From Amycolatopsis acidiphila (lineage in GTDB: Bacteria > Actinomycetota > Actinomycetes > Mycobacteriales > Pseudonocardiaceae): a stretch of 64,000 bases of DNA. The DNA lies in the NCBI RefSeq assembly GCF_021391495.1, contig NZ_CP090063.1:3410001-3474000 (forward strand), in the 5' to 3' direction. Made by a program: the position numbers and the translations under genes. The notes under the pieces were generated by a model that was not told where the DNA came from, did not search any database, and worked only from the letters and a program-made list of their open reading frames with translations. Positions within the stretch are counted from its first letter, which is position 1; each line of letters opens with the position of its first letter. Positions 9,487 to 18,171 of this stretch are shown here, in pieces.

Positions 9487-9921
9487 ATGTACGCAAATAC
9501 AGTGAACTCTATGTCTGGATCCGGCGGTGTCGCCTGGCTGTTCGACGTGGACGGCACCGTGCTGGACCTGGTGACCGGCAGCTCGCTGAGGCCGCTGGCG
9601 AACGAGCTGTTCTTCGCCCTGCGCGCACGCGGTGCGCCCGTGTTGCTGTGGAGCGCCGGTGGTGCGGACTACGCGCTGCGCCGCACGCGCGTCGTAGGCG
9701 TCGCCCGGCTCGACACCGCCACCTACGGCAAAACCGAACGGGACGAGCACGGCCGGTGGCTGCTGCCCCAGCTGCCGCCCGCGCACCGGCCCGCCGTCCT
9801 CGTCGACGACGAACCACACGAGATCCGGTACCCGGGCGAGATCATCGGGGTGCCCCCGTATGTGGGTCACAACCCGCGAGACACCGCGTTCGCGCCCCTG
9901 CTGCACCGGCTGACGGCGTGA
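9487..9921 (+). CDS. Small HAD-superfamily hydrolase-like protein
   Basis: A protein of 144 residues (136 if the ATG at 9511 is used). It carries HAD motif I, LFDVDGTVLD, close to the N terminus, a motif II-like LLWSAGG, and an acidic LVDDEP that fits motif IV. There is no cap domain, so it is a minimal HAD fold, probably a phosphatase acting on a large or exposed substrate. It is divergent from the DUF7064-like gene with about 130 bp between them. The start is uncertain because neither candidate has a convincing ribosome site. Confidence 0.65.
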   Translation: MYANTVNSMSGSGGVAWLFDVDGTVLDLVTGSSLRPLANELFFALRARGAPVLLWSAGGADYALRRTRVVGVARLDTATYGKTERDEHGRWLLPQLPPAHRPAVLVDDEPHEIRYPGEIIGVPPYVGHNPRDTAFAPLLHRLTA

Positions 9922-9954
9922 GCCCGCCGCAGAGGATGCCTGCGGGTCGGGCTC
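9920..9954. terminator. Probable bidirectional terminator hairpin
   Basis: An imperfect stem whose arms are gagcccgccgcag and ctgcgggtcgggctc, separated by seven bases. It starts in the HAD stop region and lies between the convergent HAD and quinone-oxidoreductase genes. There is no T-run, as is usual for high-GC actinobacterial terminators. Confidence 0.4.
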
Positions 9955-9992
9955 CGTGCTGCGCGACCGCCGCGACGCCGGGAACCGGGCGC

Positions 9993-10967
9993 TCAGCCCA
10001 TTTCCACCACGATCTTCCCGCGCGCCTGCCGCGCCGCGACGCGTTCGAGCGCCGTGGCCGTATCGGCGAGCGGCAGGACATCGGAGATCCGCGGGCGCAG
10101 CCCGGCCGCGGTCAGCTTCGCCAGCTCCGGCCAGGAACGCGCGACCTCCTCGGGCCGGTGGTCGGCGAGGGTGCGGATCTCGAAACCCCGCACCTGTACG
10201 CCTTTGAGGAGTACCAGGTTGAGCGGGATGCGGGGGATCTGCCCGGCGGCGAAGCCGACACAGACGAACCGCCCGCCCCAGCGGACCGAGCGCAGCGCCT
10301 GTTCGCTGTAGGGGCCGCCGACCGGATCGACCACGACGTCGGCGCCCGCACCGCCGGTGATCTCCCGGATGCGTGCCTTGAGGTCTTCGTGGTCGTAGGC
10401 GATCCCGGCTTCCGCGCCCAGTTCCCGGCCGATGGCGACCCGTTCCGGCGTGCTCGCGGCGGCGATGACGCGTGCGCCGAGCCGGGCGGCGAGGTCCACG
10501 GCGGCCGTGCCGACGCCGCCGGCCGCGCCGAGCACGACGATCCAGTCGCCGGCCGACATCTCGCCGATGGTGGTCAGCGCGTGGTAAGCGGTGCTGAAGG
10601 TGACGCCGAACGCCGCCGCCTCGGTGAGGCTCAGGCCCGGCGGCACGGGCCGGAGCGCGGTGGCGGGAACGGCCACCTGCTCGCAGAACGCGCCGGTGTG
10701 CGTCGAGCCCATCACCTCGTCGCCGGAAGCGAACCCGGTCACGCCTTCGCCGACGCCGAGCACCCGGCCGGCGAACTCGCTGCCCGGGATGAACGGCAGC
10801 CGGACGTGCACCTGGTAGCGGTCGGCGATCGTGAGCACGTCCGGGAAGTTCACCGCGGCGGCGAGCACGGCCACGACCACTTCACCCGGCTTCGCCTGGG
10901 GATCGGGTACTTCCCGCAGCCGCAGTGCCGACGGGGGACCGTAGTTCTCGCACAGCACCGCCCTCAT
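9993..10967 (-). CDS. Zinc-free quinone/NADPH oxidoreductase (MDR superfamily)
   Basis: A 324-residue medium-chain dehydrogenase/reductase. The N-terminal GroES-like part contains GSEFAGRV; the Rossmann domain has the nucleotide loop GAAGGVGTAAVDLA and YSEQALRSVRWGGRFVCVG later. The structural and catalytic zinc ligands of alcohol dehydrogenases are absent, which places it with NADPH:quinone oxidoreductases and related enoyl reductases. The ATG at 10967 (MRAVLCENYG) is a typical start for this subfamily. It lies downstream of a same-strand TetR gene and has a palindrome 57 bp upstream, so TetR control is likely. Reduction of a quinone, enone or enoyl-thioester are all possible. Confidence 0.88.
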   Translation of the reverse strand: MRAVLCENYGPPSALRLREVPDPQAKPGEVVVAVLAAAVNFPDVLTIADRYQVHVRLPFIPGSEFAGRVLGVGEGVTGFASGDEVMGSTHTGAFCEQVAVPATALRPVPPGLSLTEAAAFGVTFSTAYHALTTIGEMSAGDWIVVLGAAGGVGTAAVDLAARLGARVIAAASTPERVAIGRELGAEAGIAYDHEDLKARIREITGGAGADVVVDPVGGPYSEQALRSVRWGGRFVCVGFAAGQIPRIPLNLVLLKGVQVRGFEIRTLADHRPEEVARSWPELAKLTAAGLRPRISDVLPLADTATALERVAARQARGKIVVEMG

Positions 10968-11023
10968 CGGCGATCTGACCGCATAGTGTCCACTCGGGCC
11001 TCCACTCGTCCGCTCGATGTGAA

Positions 11024-11039
11024 GATTATCTAAATAATC
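11024..11039. promoter_or_regulatory. Operator-like palindrome upstream of quinone oxidoreductase
   Basis: Inverted repeat gattat-ctaa-ataatc with perfect 6-bp arms, in a conspicuous AT-rich island 57-72 bp before the oxidoreductase start. It is a probable operator of the adjacent TetR regulator. A related sequence occurs at 3437-3452, and a weaker one (gaatct/atattc) about 15 bp upstream of the TetR start. Confidence 0.5.
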
Positions 11040-11092
11040 ATCTCGTAGCCAGGGGTGAAGCAGCGGTGTGTGCGGCCACTCCACAGCCCCGA

Positions 11093-11698
11093 TCACTCCG
11101 GCCGGATGCGGCTGAGCACGAAATCGACGAGGGGAGCGACGTGCTCTTCGAGGTTGTCGCGGGCCTGGTCCCGGCCGCCGGGGTCCAGCGTCAGCACGTG
11201 CATCAGCACGGCGCCGTAGAGGGCCTGGATGAACGGCTGGACCTGTTCCTCGCCGGGGAATTCGCCACGTCGTACCGCGCGCTGGACCATGTCCGAGGCC
11301 GCCTCGTTGTGCATCCGCACGATGCGGTCGCGGATGTGGCCGAACGCGGCGGTCTGCACCGCGGAGTCGACCGCCACCCGCACGGCGACCCAGCCCACCG
11401 GGTCGAGGAAGTACCGCAGGAGCTCTGTCGCCAGCGCCAGCACGTCGGTCTCCAGCGCGCCGGTGTCGGGTGCCAGCACGGGCGCCGAGTGTTCCTCCAG
11501 AGCGTCCACGAGCAGCTTCTCCTTGCTGGACCACCGCAGGTAGAGCGCGGACTTGCCCACGCCGGAGCACTGGGCGACCGCGTCCATCGTGAAGGCGGCC
11601 CAGCCGGTGCGTGCGTAGGTGTCCATCGCCGCGGTGAGGATCCGCTTCTCCACGGCGGGGTCGCGGGGGCGCCCCCGGACGGGCTTGGAGGAGTTCAT
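11093..11698 (-). CDS. TetR/AcrR-family transcriptional regulator
   Basis: A 201-residue regulator with a basic N terminus (RGRPRDPAVEKRILTAAMDTYARTG) followed by the helix-turn-helix segment TMDAVAQCSGVGKSALYLRWSSKEKLL, and an all-helical ligand-binding C-terminal part. It is upstream of and parallel to the quinone oxidoreductase (126 bp apart) and faces the ferredoxin-P450 operon divergently, so it could control either or both. The ligand is unknown; an acyl-CoA or hydrophobic substrate would fit the setting. Confidence 0.88.
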   Translation of the reverse strand: MNSSKPVRGRPRDPAVEKRILTAAMDTYARTGWAAFTMDAVAQCSGVGKSALYLRWSSKEKLLVDALEEHSAPVLAPDTGALETDVLALATELLRYFLDPVGWVAVRVAVDSAVQTAAFGHIRDRIVRMHNEAASDMVQRAVRRGEFPGEEQVQPFIQALYGAVLMHVLTLDPGGRDQARDNLEEHVAPLVDFVLSRIRPE

Positions 11699-11805
11699 GT
11701 CCCTATCTTTCCGAATCTATATTCTTTGCATCAAGTCGTTGCGGACGAAGGGTGTCCGTAAGTACCGTGTGACTCAGGTTACCGCCGCCGATCAAGGAGG
11801 ATCGC

Positions 11806-12000
11806 GTGCGCATTGCCGTGGATGCCCAGCGCTGTCAGGGCCACGCTCTCTGTGCGGTGGTCGCGCCGGATCTGTTCGACCTCAGCGAGGAAGACGGGCA
11901 CGCCGTGCCGTGGGCCGCCGCTGTGCCGGCGGGCCGGGAGGCCGAAGCCGAACACGCCGAGGCCGGTTGCCCCGAGCGGGCCGTCGAGCTCGAGTCCTGA
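11806..12000 (+). CDS. 3Fe-4S ferredoxin, P450 redox partner
   Basis: A 64-residue ferredoxin starting at a GTG with AAGGAGG upstream. The cysteine pattern CQGHALC near residues 10-16 and CPERAVE near the C terminus leaves three ligands, with His at the place of the missing one, which is characteristic of actinobacterial 3Fe-4S ferredoxins that donate electrons to cytochrome P450. It is the first gene of the ferredoxin-P450-ALDH-SDR operon, 46 bp before the P450. No cognate ferredoxin reductase is encoded nearby, so a reductase from elsewhere must supply electrons. Confidence 0.9.
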   Translation: MRIAVDAQRCQGHALCAVVAPDLFDLSEEDGHAVPWAAAVPAGREAEAEHAEAGCPERAVELES

Positions 12001-12046
12001 CCGTTTCCTCCTCCACCGAGGACGTCCCCTTCCCAGCGAGGTTCTT

Positions 12047-13270
12047 GTGACAACGACAGAATTCGATCACCACTCAGGCGAATACGCCCGCGACTGGCGG
12101 GAGATCAATGCGGGGCTGCGCGGCAGGTGCCCCGTCGCGCACACCGACGCGCACGGTGGTTTCTGGGTGCTGAGCAAGTACGCCGACATCGCCGCGGTCA
12201 CGCGTGACGACGAGACCTTCTCGTCCTACCAGGAACTTCCGGACGGCTCGCGGACCGGCGCCACGATCCCGGCGGGGCCGTTGCGGCAGGTGCCGATCGA
12301 GATGGACCCGCCCGAGTTCTTCGACTATCGCAAACTGCTCAACGGCCGGTTCTCGCCCGCGTCGGTCAAGCGGTGGGAGCCGTTCCTGCGGGACGTCACC
12401 ACGTTCTGCATCGACAACTTCATCGAGTCGGGCGAGGCCGATCTGGTCAGCGCGCTGGCGTCGCCGGTGCCGGCGATCCTCACACTGGAGTTGCTGGGAC
12501 TGCCCACCGCAGACTGGCGCACTGTTTCCGACGTGACGCACGCGCTGGTGCACGCGGTGCCCGGCTCGCCGGAGTACAACACGGCGATGGGCAGCATGCT
12601 GGGAGTTCTGGGCCAGGTCAACGAGACCATCGCCGCGCGGTGTGCCCAGCCGCAGGACGACCTGATCTCCGAACTCGTGCACACCGAGGTCAACGGCGAG
12701 AAGATGACCGACGCCCGGCTGATCGAGATCATCACGCTGGTCGTCTTCGGTGGTGTGGACACCACGGGCAGCCTGGTCGGCAGTGCGCTGGAATGGCTGC
12801 ACCACAACCCGGCCGAACGGGATCGGCTGCGTGCGGATCCTTCCCTGATTCTCACGGCGACCGAGGAGTTCCTGCGTTACTTCACCCCGGTGCCCGGGCT
12901 CGCGCGTACCACGACGACGGAGTGCACGGTCGGCGGGCAGGCGCTGGCCGCGGGGGAGCGGTTGTTCCTGTCCTGGTCCTCGGCCAACTACGACGAGGAC
13001 GTCTTCGACCGGCCGGACGACGTGGTGCTGGACCGGCAGCCGAACCGGCACCAGTCCTTCGGGCTCGGTATCCACCGCTGCCTCGGTTCGAACGTCGCGC
13101 GCCTGGAGTTCCGGGTCGTGCTGGAGGAAGTGCTGCGCCGGCTGCCCGACTACGTCGTGGACACCGGCCGCGCCCAGCCGTACCCGACGATCGCCGTGGT
13201 CAACGGCTGGATCTCGTTGCCCGTCACGTTCACGCCCGGCACGCGCCAGGGCTCGAAGTTCGCCGTCTAG
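12047..13270 (+). CDS. Cytochrome P450 monooxygenase
   Basis: A complete bacterial class I P450 of 407 residues, starting at the GTG at 12047. The I-helix oxygen-activation motif is FGGVDTTGS, the K-helix ExxR is EFLR, and the heme loop is FGLGIHRCLG with Cys345 as thiolate ligand. It is sandwiched between its ferredoxin and an aldehyde dehydrogenase, followed by a mycofactocin-type dehydrogenase. That order predicts hydroxylation of an unactivated C-H to an alcohol that is then oxidised stepwise to an acid. Terpenoid or alkyl-aromatic substrates are plausible; none can be proved here. Confidence 0.94.
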   Translation: MTTTEFDHHSGEYARDWREINAGLRGRCPVAHTDAHGGFWVLSKYADIAAVTRDDETFSSYQELPDGSRTGATIPAGPLRQVPIEMDPPEFFDYRKLLNGRFSPASVKRWEPFLRDVTTFCIDNFIESGEADLVSALASPVPAILTLELLGLPTADWRTVSDVTHALVHAVPGSPEYNTAMGSMLGVLGQVNETIAARCAQPQDDLISELVHTEVNGEKMTDARLIEIITLVVFGGVDTTGSLVGSALEWLHHNPAERDRLRADPSLILTATEEFLRYFTPVPGLARTTTTECTVGGQALAAGERLFLSWSSANYDEDVFDRPDDVVLDRQPNRHQSFGLGIHRCLGSNVARLEFRVVLEEVLRRLPDYVVDTGRAQPYPTIAVVNGWISLPVTFTPGTRQGSKFAV

Positions 13271-13281
13271 GAGGCATTTCG

Positions 13282-14748
13282 ATGACAGCAACAGTTACCC
13301 CGGCAGGCCTGGGGGAGGCCAGGCTCTACGTCGGCGGCGGGTGGCTGGACGCCACGTCCGGCGGGACGATGGACAAGATCGACCCGCGCACCGGGCAGGT
13401 GCAGGGTTCGGTGCAGCTCGCAGGCGCCGCGGAGGTGGACAAGGCGGTGGCCGCGGCGAAGGCGGCCTTCCCGGCGTGGCGGGACCTCTCGGGCGCCGAG
13501 CGACGCAAGGCCCTGCTGCGCCTGGAGCGGATCATCGAGGAGCACGCGGCCGAGCTCGGCGAGATCGCCGCGGCCGAGGGCGGTACCGCGGTCGGCCTGG
13601 CCACCGGCGGGCACATGGTCGCGGCGAGCTGGTTCGGCTACTACGCGGGCTGGGCCGACAAGATCGAGGGCACCGTCGTGCCCGGCATTCCCGGCGGGGT
13701 CGACTACACCCTCGCCGAGCCCTACGGCGTGGTCGGCATCATCATCACCTGGAACGGCCCGATGATCTCGGTCGCGATGAAGGTCGCGCCCGCGCTCGCG
13801 GCCGGTAACACCGTGGTGCTGAAGTCGCCCGAACTCGCACCGTTCGCGATCCAGCGCTTCGCCGAGCTGATCGAGGACGCCGGGCTGCCGCCGGGCGTGC
13901 TCAACATCCTGCCCGGCGGGCCCGAGGCGGGTGACCGGCTGGTGCGGCACCCGGACGTCGGGAAGATCTCGTTCACCGGCGGCCACGGCACCGCCCGCAA
14001 GATCCTCGAAGCGGCGCAGCCCACACTCAAGCCGGTCGCGCTCGAACTCGGTGGCAAGTCGGCGAACCTGGTGTTCCCCGACGCCGACCTCGACGCGACG
14101 GTGCCGTTCGCGGTCGGTTTCACCGTCGGGCTGATGTCCGGTCAGGGCTGCGCGCTGCCGACCCGGATGATCGTGCACCGCGAGATCTACGACGAGGTGG
14201 TGCGGCGGCTGCGCGAGGCGGTCGAGGCGCTGCCCGTCGGCGACCCGCTCGATCCGTCCAATGTGGTCGGACCGGTGGTCAGCTCCGCCGCCTGCTACCG
14301 AATCCTCGGCATGATCGACGAGGCCAGGACGTCCGGCGCCGGCCGGGTGGTGACCGGCGGCGAGCGGGCGGGCGGGGAGCTGGCCGAGGGGTTCTACGTC
14401 AAGCCCACCGTGCTCGCCGACGTGGACAACTCCAGCCGGATCGCGCAGGAGGAGATCTTCGGCCCGGTTCTGGTGGTGCTGCCCTTCGACGACGAGGAGG
14501 AGGGCATCCGGCTGGCGAACGAGTCGACCTACGGGCTGGCCGCGTTCGTCCAGACCAAGGACAGCGCGCGGGCACACCGGGTCGCGGCCCGGCTGGAGGC
14601 GGGCAGCGTGTTCGTCAACGGTTTCGTTCCGGTGATGCCGTCCGCGCCCTTCGGCGGCTACAAGCAGAGCGGGTACGGGCGCGAGGGCGGCAGGCCCGGC
14701 CTCGACGAGTTCCTGCAGACCAAGAACGTCTACATCGCGACGAGCTGA
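13282..14748 (+). CDS. NAD(P)-dependent aldehyde dehydrogenase
   Basis: A 488-residue ALDH, 11 bp after the P450 stop with an AGGAGG site overlapping that stop. The catalytic cysteine is Cys290 in GQGCALPTRM and the general-base glutamate is Glu255 in ALELGGKS; ITWNGPM and the C-terminal SAPFGGYKQSGYGREGG are as expected. It should oxidise an aldehyde to the carboxylate in the third step of the P450 pathway. Full length with no abnormality. Confidence 0.93.
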   Translation: MTATVTPAGLGEARLYVGGGWLDATSGGTMDKIDPRTGQVQGSVQLAGAAEVDKAVAAAKAAFPAWRDLSGAERRKALLRLERIIEEHAAELGEIAAAEGGTAVGLATGGHMVAASWFGYYAGWADKIEGTVVPGIPGGVDYTLAEPYGVVGIIITWNGPMISVAMKVAPALAAGNTVVLKSPELAPFAIQRFAELIEDAGLPPGVLNILPGGPEAGDRLVRHPDVGKISFTGGHGTARKILEAAQPTLKPVALELGGKSANLVFPDADLDATVPFAVGFTVGLMSGQGCALPTRMIVHREIYDEVVRRLREAVEALPVGDPLDPSNVVGPVVSSAACYRILGMIDEARTSGAGRVVTGGERAGGELAEGFYVKPTVLADVDNSSRIAQEEIFGPVLVVLPFDDEEEGIRLANESTYGLAAFVQTKDSARAHRVAARLEAGSVFVNGFVPVMPSAPFGGYKQSGYGREGGRPGLDEFLQTKNVYIATS

Positions 14749-14759
14749 GGGAGCCGCAC

Positions 14760-15578
14760 ATGAGCGCACCACTGGAAGGCCGCGTCGCTTTCATCACCGG
14801 CGTCGCGCGCGGGCAGGGCCGCGCGCACGCCGTCCGCTTGGCGCGCGACGGCGCGGACATCATCGGCGTCGACATCTGCGCCGACGTGTCCTCGATGGAC
14901 TATCCGAACGCCTCGCCCGCGGATCTGGACGAGACGGTGAAACTGGTCGAAGAACAGGGCCGCCGGATCGTCGCGCGGCAGGCCGACATCCGGGACTACG
15001 CCGGGCTCGAGTCGGCGTTCGGCGAGGGCTTCGCCGAGTTCGGCCGGGTCGACATCATCATCGCCAACGCCGGCATCGTGCGGCTCACGCCCGAGGCGGA
15101 TCCGTTGCGGGAGTGGCACGACATCATCGACACCAACCTCTCCGGTGCCTTCCACACCGTCCGGGTCGCGCTGCCCGCGATGCGCGCGGCGGGGCGCGGC
15201 GGGGCCATCGTGCTCACCAGTTCCAGCGCGGGGCTCAAGGGCACCGGCAGCGCCCAGGCCGGCCCGCAGGCCTACACCGCGGCCAAGCGAGGGCTGGTCG
15301 GGTACATGCAGGTCCTGGCCAACGACCTCGCGCCGGACTGGATCCGGGTCAACACCATCCACCCGACCGGAGTGGCCACCGGCATGGTCATGAACGAGGC
15401 CATGCAGCGGCTGACGGCCGATCCGGACGCGGACATGTCCACCATGCAGAACGCGCTGCCGATCCCGATCCTGCAACCGGAGGACATCGCCAACGCGGTG
15501 GCGTGGCTGGTCAACGACGAGCAGAAGTACATCACCGGGGTGCAGCTCCCGCTGGACGCGGGCTTCTCCGTCCGCTGA
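14760..15578 (+). CDS. Mycofactocin-coupled SDR family oxidoreductase
   Basis: A 272-residue short-chain dehydrogenase. The cofactor loop is GVARGQGRAHA (14-24), IIANAG follows at 99-104, and the catalytic Tyr172 and Lys176 are in YTAAKRG with the serines of TSSSAG before it. The roughly 20-residue insertion after the second strand (about 40-65, beginning CADVSSMDYPN) marks the subfamily whose NAD is bound non-exchangeably and which depends on the peptide-derived cofactor mycofactocin. It is last in the operon and would oxidise the alcohol made by the P450. The mycofactocin biosynthesis genes are not in this window. Confidence 0.88.
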   Translation: MSAPLEGRVAFITGVARGQGRAHAVRLARDGADIIGVDICADVSSMDYPNASPADLDETVKLVEEQGRRIVARQADIRDYAGLESAFGEGFAEFGRVDIIIANAGIVRLTPEADPLREWHDIIDTNLSGAFHTVRVALPAMRAAGRGGAIVLTSSSAGLKGTGSAQAGPQAYTAAKRGLVGYMQVLANDLAPDWIRVNTIHPTGVATGMVMNEAMQRLTADPDADMSTMQNALPIPILQPEDIANAVAWLVNDEQKYITGVQLPLDAGFSVR

Positions 15579-15583
15579 CGTGC

Positions 15584-15614
15584 GACCGCGGGGCGAGGCC
15601 GTCGCCCCGCGGTC
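15584..15614. terminator. Bidirectional terminator between convergent genes
   Basis: A perfect 13-bp stem (gaccgcggggcga paired with tcgccccgcggtc) around a five-base loop. It begins 5 bp after the SDR stop and ends 13 bp before the end of the convergent TetR gene, so it can serve both. Confidence 0.8.
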
Positions 15615-15627
15615 CACCGGGGGCCGG

Positions 15628-16224
15628 TCAGCCGCGCTTCCCGGCGCCGAGCGCCCGGAAGGCGAAGTCGGTCACCTGTTCCGCCGCGTCGGCCGCCGTC
15701 GTCCGCGCGGACCTGCTCATCCGCTCGCTGAACGCCTCGGTCAGGATCGCCCGGACGGCCCGGGCGTCCGCCTCGGGGTCGGTCCACGGGAACGAGCCGT
15801 CGGCCTGTCCCTGGCGGAGGATCCCGGCGATGTGCTCCTGCAGCTGGCGCATCGACTGCGCCCGCGCCTCGGCGTAGCCCGAGGCGCCGAGCAGTTCCGC
15901 CGAGGACAGCATGAGTACCCGCTGCCGCCGCCGGGGCTGCGCGGTCAGCCGCAGATAACCCTCGATCCAGGTCCGCAGCGCCTCGGCCGGTGAGGCCGCC
16001 GAGCGGGCGGCCGCGTCGAGCTCCGCGTGCAGCCGGTCGCTGTCACGCCGGAACATCGCCAGCAGCAGCGCGTCCTTGGATTCGAAGTGCCGGTAGAACG
16101 CACGAGTGGACAGCCCGGCGGCGCCGAGGATGTCCGTCATCGAGACGCCTTCGCCATCGCTCTGCGCCAGGCAGCGATAGGCGGCGTCGATGATCCGCGA
16201 CTCCTCCGGGACGTCAACCGGCAC
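15628..16224 (-). CDS. TetR/AcrR-family transcriptional regulator
   Basis: A 198-residue regulator with GTG start. The HTH segment is SMTDILGAAGLSTRAFYRHFESKDALL (about residues 28-54). The C-terminal part is helical and Arg/Ala rich. It converges on the P450 operon and lies downstream of a same-strand SDR operon without overlapping it (133 bp gap), so its target is not obvious. No clear palindrome was found immediately upstream of it. Confidence 0.87.
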   Translation of the reverse strand: MPVDVPEESRIIDAAYRCLAQSDGEGVSMTDILGAAGLSTRAFYRHFESKDALLLAMFRRDSDRLHAELDAAARSAASPAEALRTWIEGYLRLTAQPRRRQRVLMLSSAELLGASGYAEARAQSMRQLQEHIAGILRQGQADGSFPWTDPEADARAVRAILTEAFSERMSRSARTTAADAAEQVTDFAFRALGAGKRG

Positions 16225-16357
16225 CCGTCCGCCTCCTCTTCCGGCCTGCGGTCGCGGTCAAGCCTAGAGGGTAACCTGCAGACCGGGCCGGGACCACCAG
16301 CAGCGTGATCACCGTGCACAAAGGACTATCCGGCGCTGCCCCTGCGCCTGGGTCCGC

Positions 16358-17125
16358 TCAGTGCCCGGACATCCCGCCGTCGACCGCCAGCGTGGTGCCC
16401 GTGATGTAGGAGGATGCCGGGCTCGCCAGGAACACGACCGCGGCGTCGAGCTCGTGTTGCACGCCGAGCCGCCCCAGCGTGCTGGTCTGCCGGACGAAGG
16501 TCAGAAGCTGGTCTTCGGGGATCTCGGCGGTCATCTCGCTGGCGAAGTAGCCGGGTGCGATGGCGTTCACGCGGATCCCGCGCCTGCCGGACCACTGCTG
16601 GGACAGGTCGCGGGTCAGCCCGATGAGCCCGGCCTTGCTGGCGGCGTAGGCGGCTTGCGGCGCGTAGGACTTGATCAGCCCGAGCACGCTCGCGATGTTG
16701 ACGATGCTCGAGCCCGGTTCCATCCGGCGGGCGCACGCCTGGGCCGCCCAGTAGGCGCCGTTGAGGTTCACGTCGATGACGCGGCGGAACTCGCCCGGCG
16801 GTTCCCGCAGCGCCGGGATCGCGGTGCCGACACCGGCGTTGTTGACCAGGATGTCGATCCGGCCCAACGCGGCCACAGCCTGTTCCGCGACCGCTTCGCA
16901 CTGCTCGGGATCGCTGACGTCGGCGGCCACGGTGAGGGCGCGCCTGCCGGTCTCGGCAACCTGTTTCTCGGTGTCGCGCAGCCGGTCCACGCGGCGCGCG
17001 GCCAGGACCACGTCGGCACCGGCCTGGGCGAGTGCCAGCGCGAAGCCGGCGCCCAGACCCGAGCTCGCTCCGGTGACGACGGCGACCTTGCCGTCCAGCC
17101 GGAAAAGATCGAGTACCTGATTCAT
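16358..17125 (-). CDS. SDR family NAD(P)-dependent oxidoreductase
   Basis: A 255-residue classical SDR: nucleotide loop TGASSGLG (about residues 20-27), NNAG at the fourth strand, and the YAASKAG active-site motif with catalytic Tyr and Lys. I start it at the ATG at 17125 because an AGGAGG site lies just upstream; an in-frame codon 15 bp earlier would place that site inside the gene. It is the last gene of the acyl-CoA dehydrogenase-phosphotransferase-SDR operon, 11 bp after the phosphotransferase stop. It probably oxidises a beta-hydroxyacyl-CoA or secondary alcohol. Confidence 0.9.
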   Translation of the reverse strand: MNQVLDLFRLDGKVAVVTGASSGLGAGFALALAQAGADVVLAARRVDRLRDTEKQVAETGRRALTVAADVSDPEQCEAVAEQAVAALGRIDILVNNAGVGTAIPALREPPGEFRRVIDVNLNGAYWAAQACARRMEPGSSIVNIASVLGLIKSYAPQAAYAASKAGLIGLTRDLSQQWSGRRGIRVNAIAPGYFASEMTAEIPEDQLLTFVRQTSTLGRLGVQHELDAAVVFLASPASSYITGTTLAVDGGMSGH

Positions 17126-17136
17126 CGAACCTCCTG

Positions 17137-18171
17137 TCACAATGCTTTACCGAGTACGCGCAGCCCGGCCGCGGCCAGTGGCGCGACGGCCTCGCCGACG
17201 GTGTCGAACCCGGCCCCGCGGGTCATGCCCCGGCGGAAGCGGGCGTGGATTCCCTCCGCGATGACGGCGATCTTGAAATAGCCCAGCGAGAGGTAGAAGC
17301 CGAGTTCGCCGAGGTCGCGACCGCCGGACCGGGCGTAACGCTGGGCCAGGTCGGCGGCCGGGGGGAGCCGCTCGCTGGTGGAGGCGGCGGAACCGGCGAG
17401 TACCGGCGCGAAGGTCGGGTCGGCGTAGACCAGGTGCAGGGCGAGGTCGGCGAGGGGATCGCCGAGGGTGGCCATCTCCCAGTCGACCACGGCGCGGACC
17501 GTGCCCGGGTCCGCGGGGTCGAGGATGGCGTTGTCGATGCGGTAGTCGCCGTGCACGATCGACGCGCCGCTCTCGGCCGGGCACCCCGCGGCGAGGAGGT
17601 CGTGGAGCCGGTCGAGGTCGGCGAGTTCGCGGGTCCGGACCCGCTGCCACTGGTCGTACCAGCGCCGGACCTGCCGGGACAGATAGCCCTCCGGGCGGCC
17701 GAACTCCGCCAGCCCGACCGCCGCGGGATCGACGGCGTGCAGCCGGGCGAGCACGTCGACCAGGCCGTAGGCGCAGCGGGCGATCTCGTCGCCGGGCAGC
17801 GCGTGCAGCTGTTCGACCGTCCGGATCACGGTCCCGTCGACGTGCTCGACCACGGCGAAGGGGACGTCGAGCACGCCGGCGTCCGCGTGCGCGACCGCAC
17901 GGGCGACGGGAACGCCACTGCCGGCGAGAGCGGCCACGACCCGGTACTCGCGTAGCATGTCGTGCGCCGACGGGGTGAGCCCGCCGAGCGGAGGGCGGCG
18001 GAGCACCCACTTGTGCGATCCGTCGGTGACCAGGTAGGTCAGGTTCGACCGGCCGCCCTGCAGCAGCTCGGCGGTGAGGCCGCCGCGGAACTCCGGTACG
18101 TGCGTGGCGAAGAACCGTTCCAGCGCGGGCAGGTCCAGACCGTCCACTGTGGAGCAAGGGACGCCGCTCAC
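17137..18171 (-). CDS. Phosphotransferase family protein (APH/ACAD10-like kinase)
   Basis: A 344-residue protein of the aminoglycoside phosphotransferase/choline kinase fold. The N lobe has LQGGRSNLTYLV and KWVLRRPP with the ATP-lysine region; the catalytic loop is IVHGDYRIDN and the Mg-binding segment VVDWEMATLGDPLADLA. The GTG start overlaps the acyl-CoA dehydrogenase stop (GTGA). The pairing of this kinase type with an acyl-CoA dehydrogenase recalls human ACAD10/11, whose kinase domain phosphorylates 4-hydroxyacyl-CoAs before dehydration. A role in 4-hydroxy acid catabolism rather than antibiotic resistance is therefore the better inference. Confidence 0.88.
   Translation of the reverse strand: MSGVPCSTVDGLDLPALERFFATHVPEFRGGLTAELLQGGRSNLTYLVTDGSHKWVLRRPPLGGLTPSAHDMLREYRVVAALAGSGVPVARAVAHADAGVLDVPFAVVEHVDGTVIRTVEQLHALPGDEIARCAYGLVDVLARLHAVDPAAVGLAEFGRPEGYLSRQVRRWYDQWQRVRTRELADLDRLHDLLAAGCPAESGASIVHGDYRIDNAILDPADPGTVRAVVDWEMATLGDPLADLALHLVYADPTFAPVLAGSAASTSERLPPAADLAQRYARSGGRDLGELGFYLSLGYFKIAVIAEGIHARFRRGMTRGAGFDTVGEAVAPLAAAGLRVLGKAL

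Noticed and set aside
17137..18171. Aminoglycoside resistance kinase
   Set aside because: Although the fold is APH-like, it is translationally coupled to an acyl-CoA dehydrogenase, which points to hydroxyacyl-CoA metabolism.
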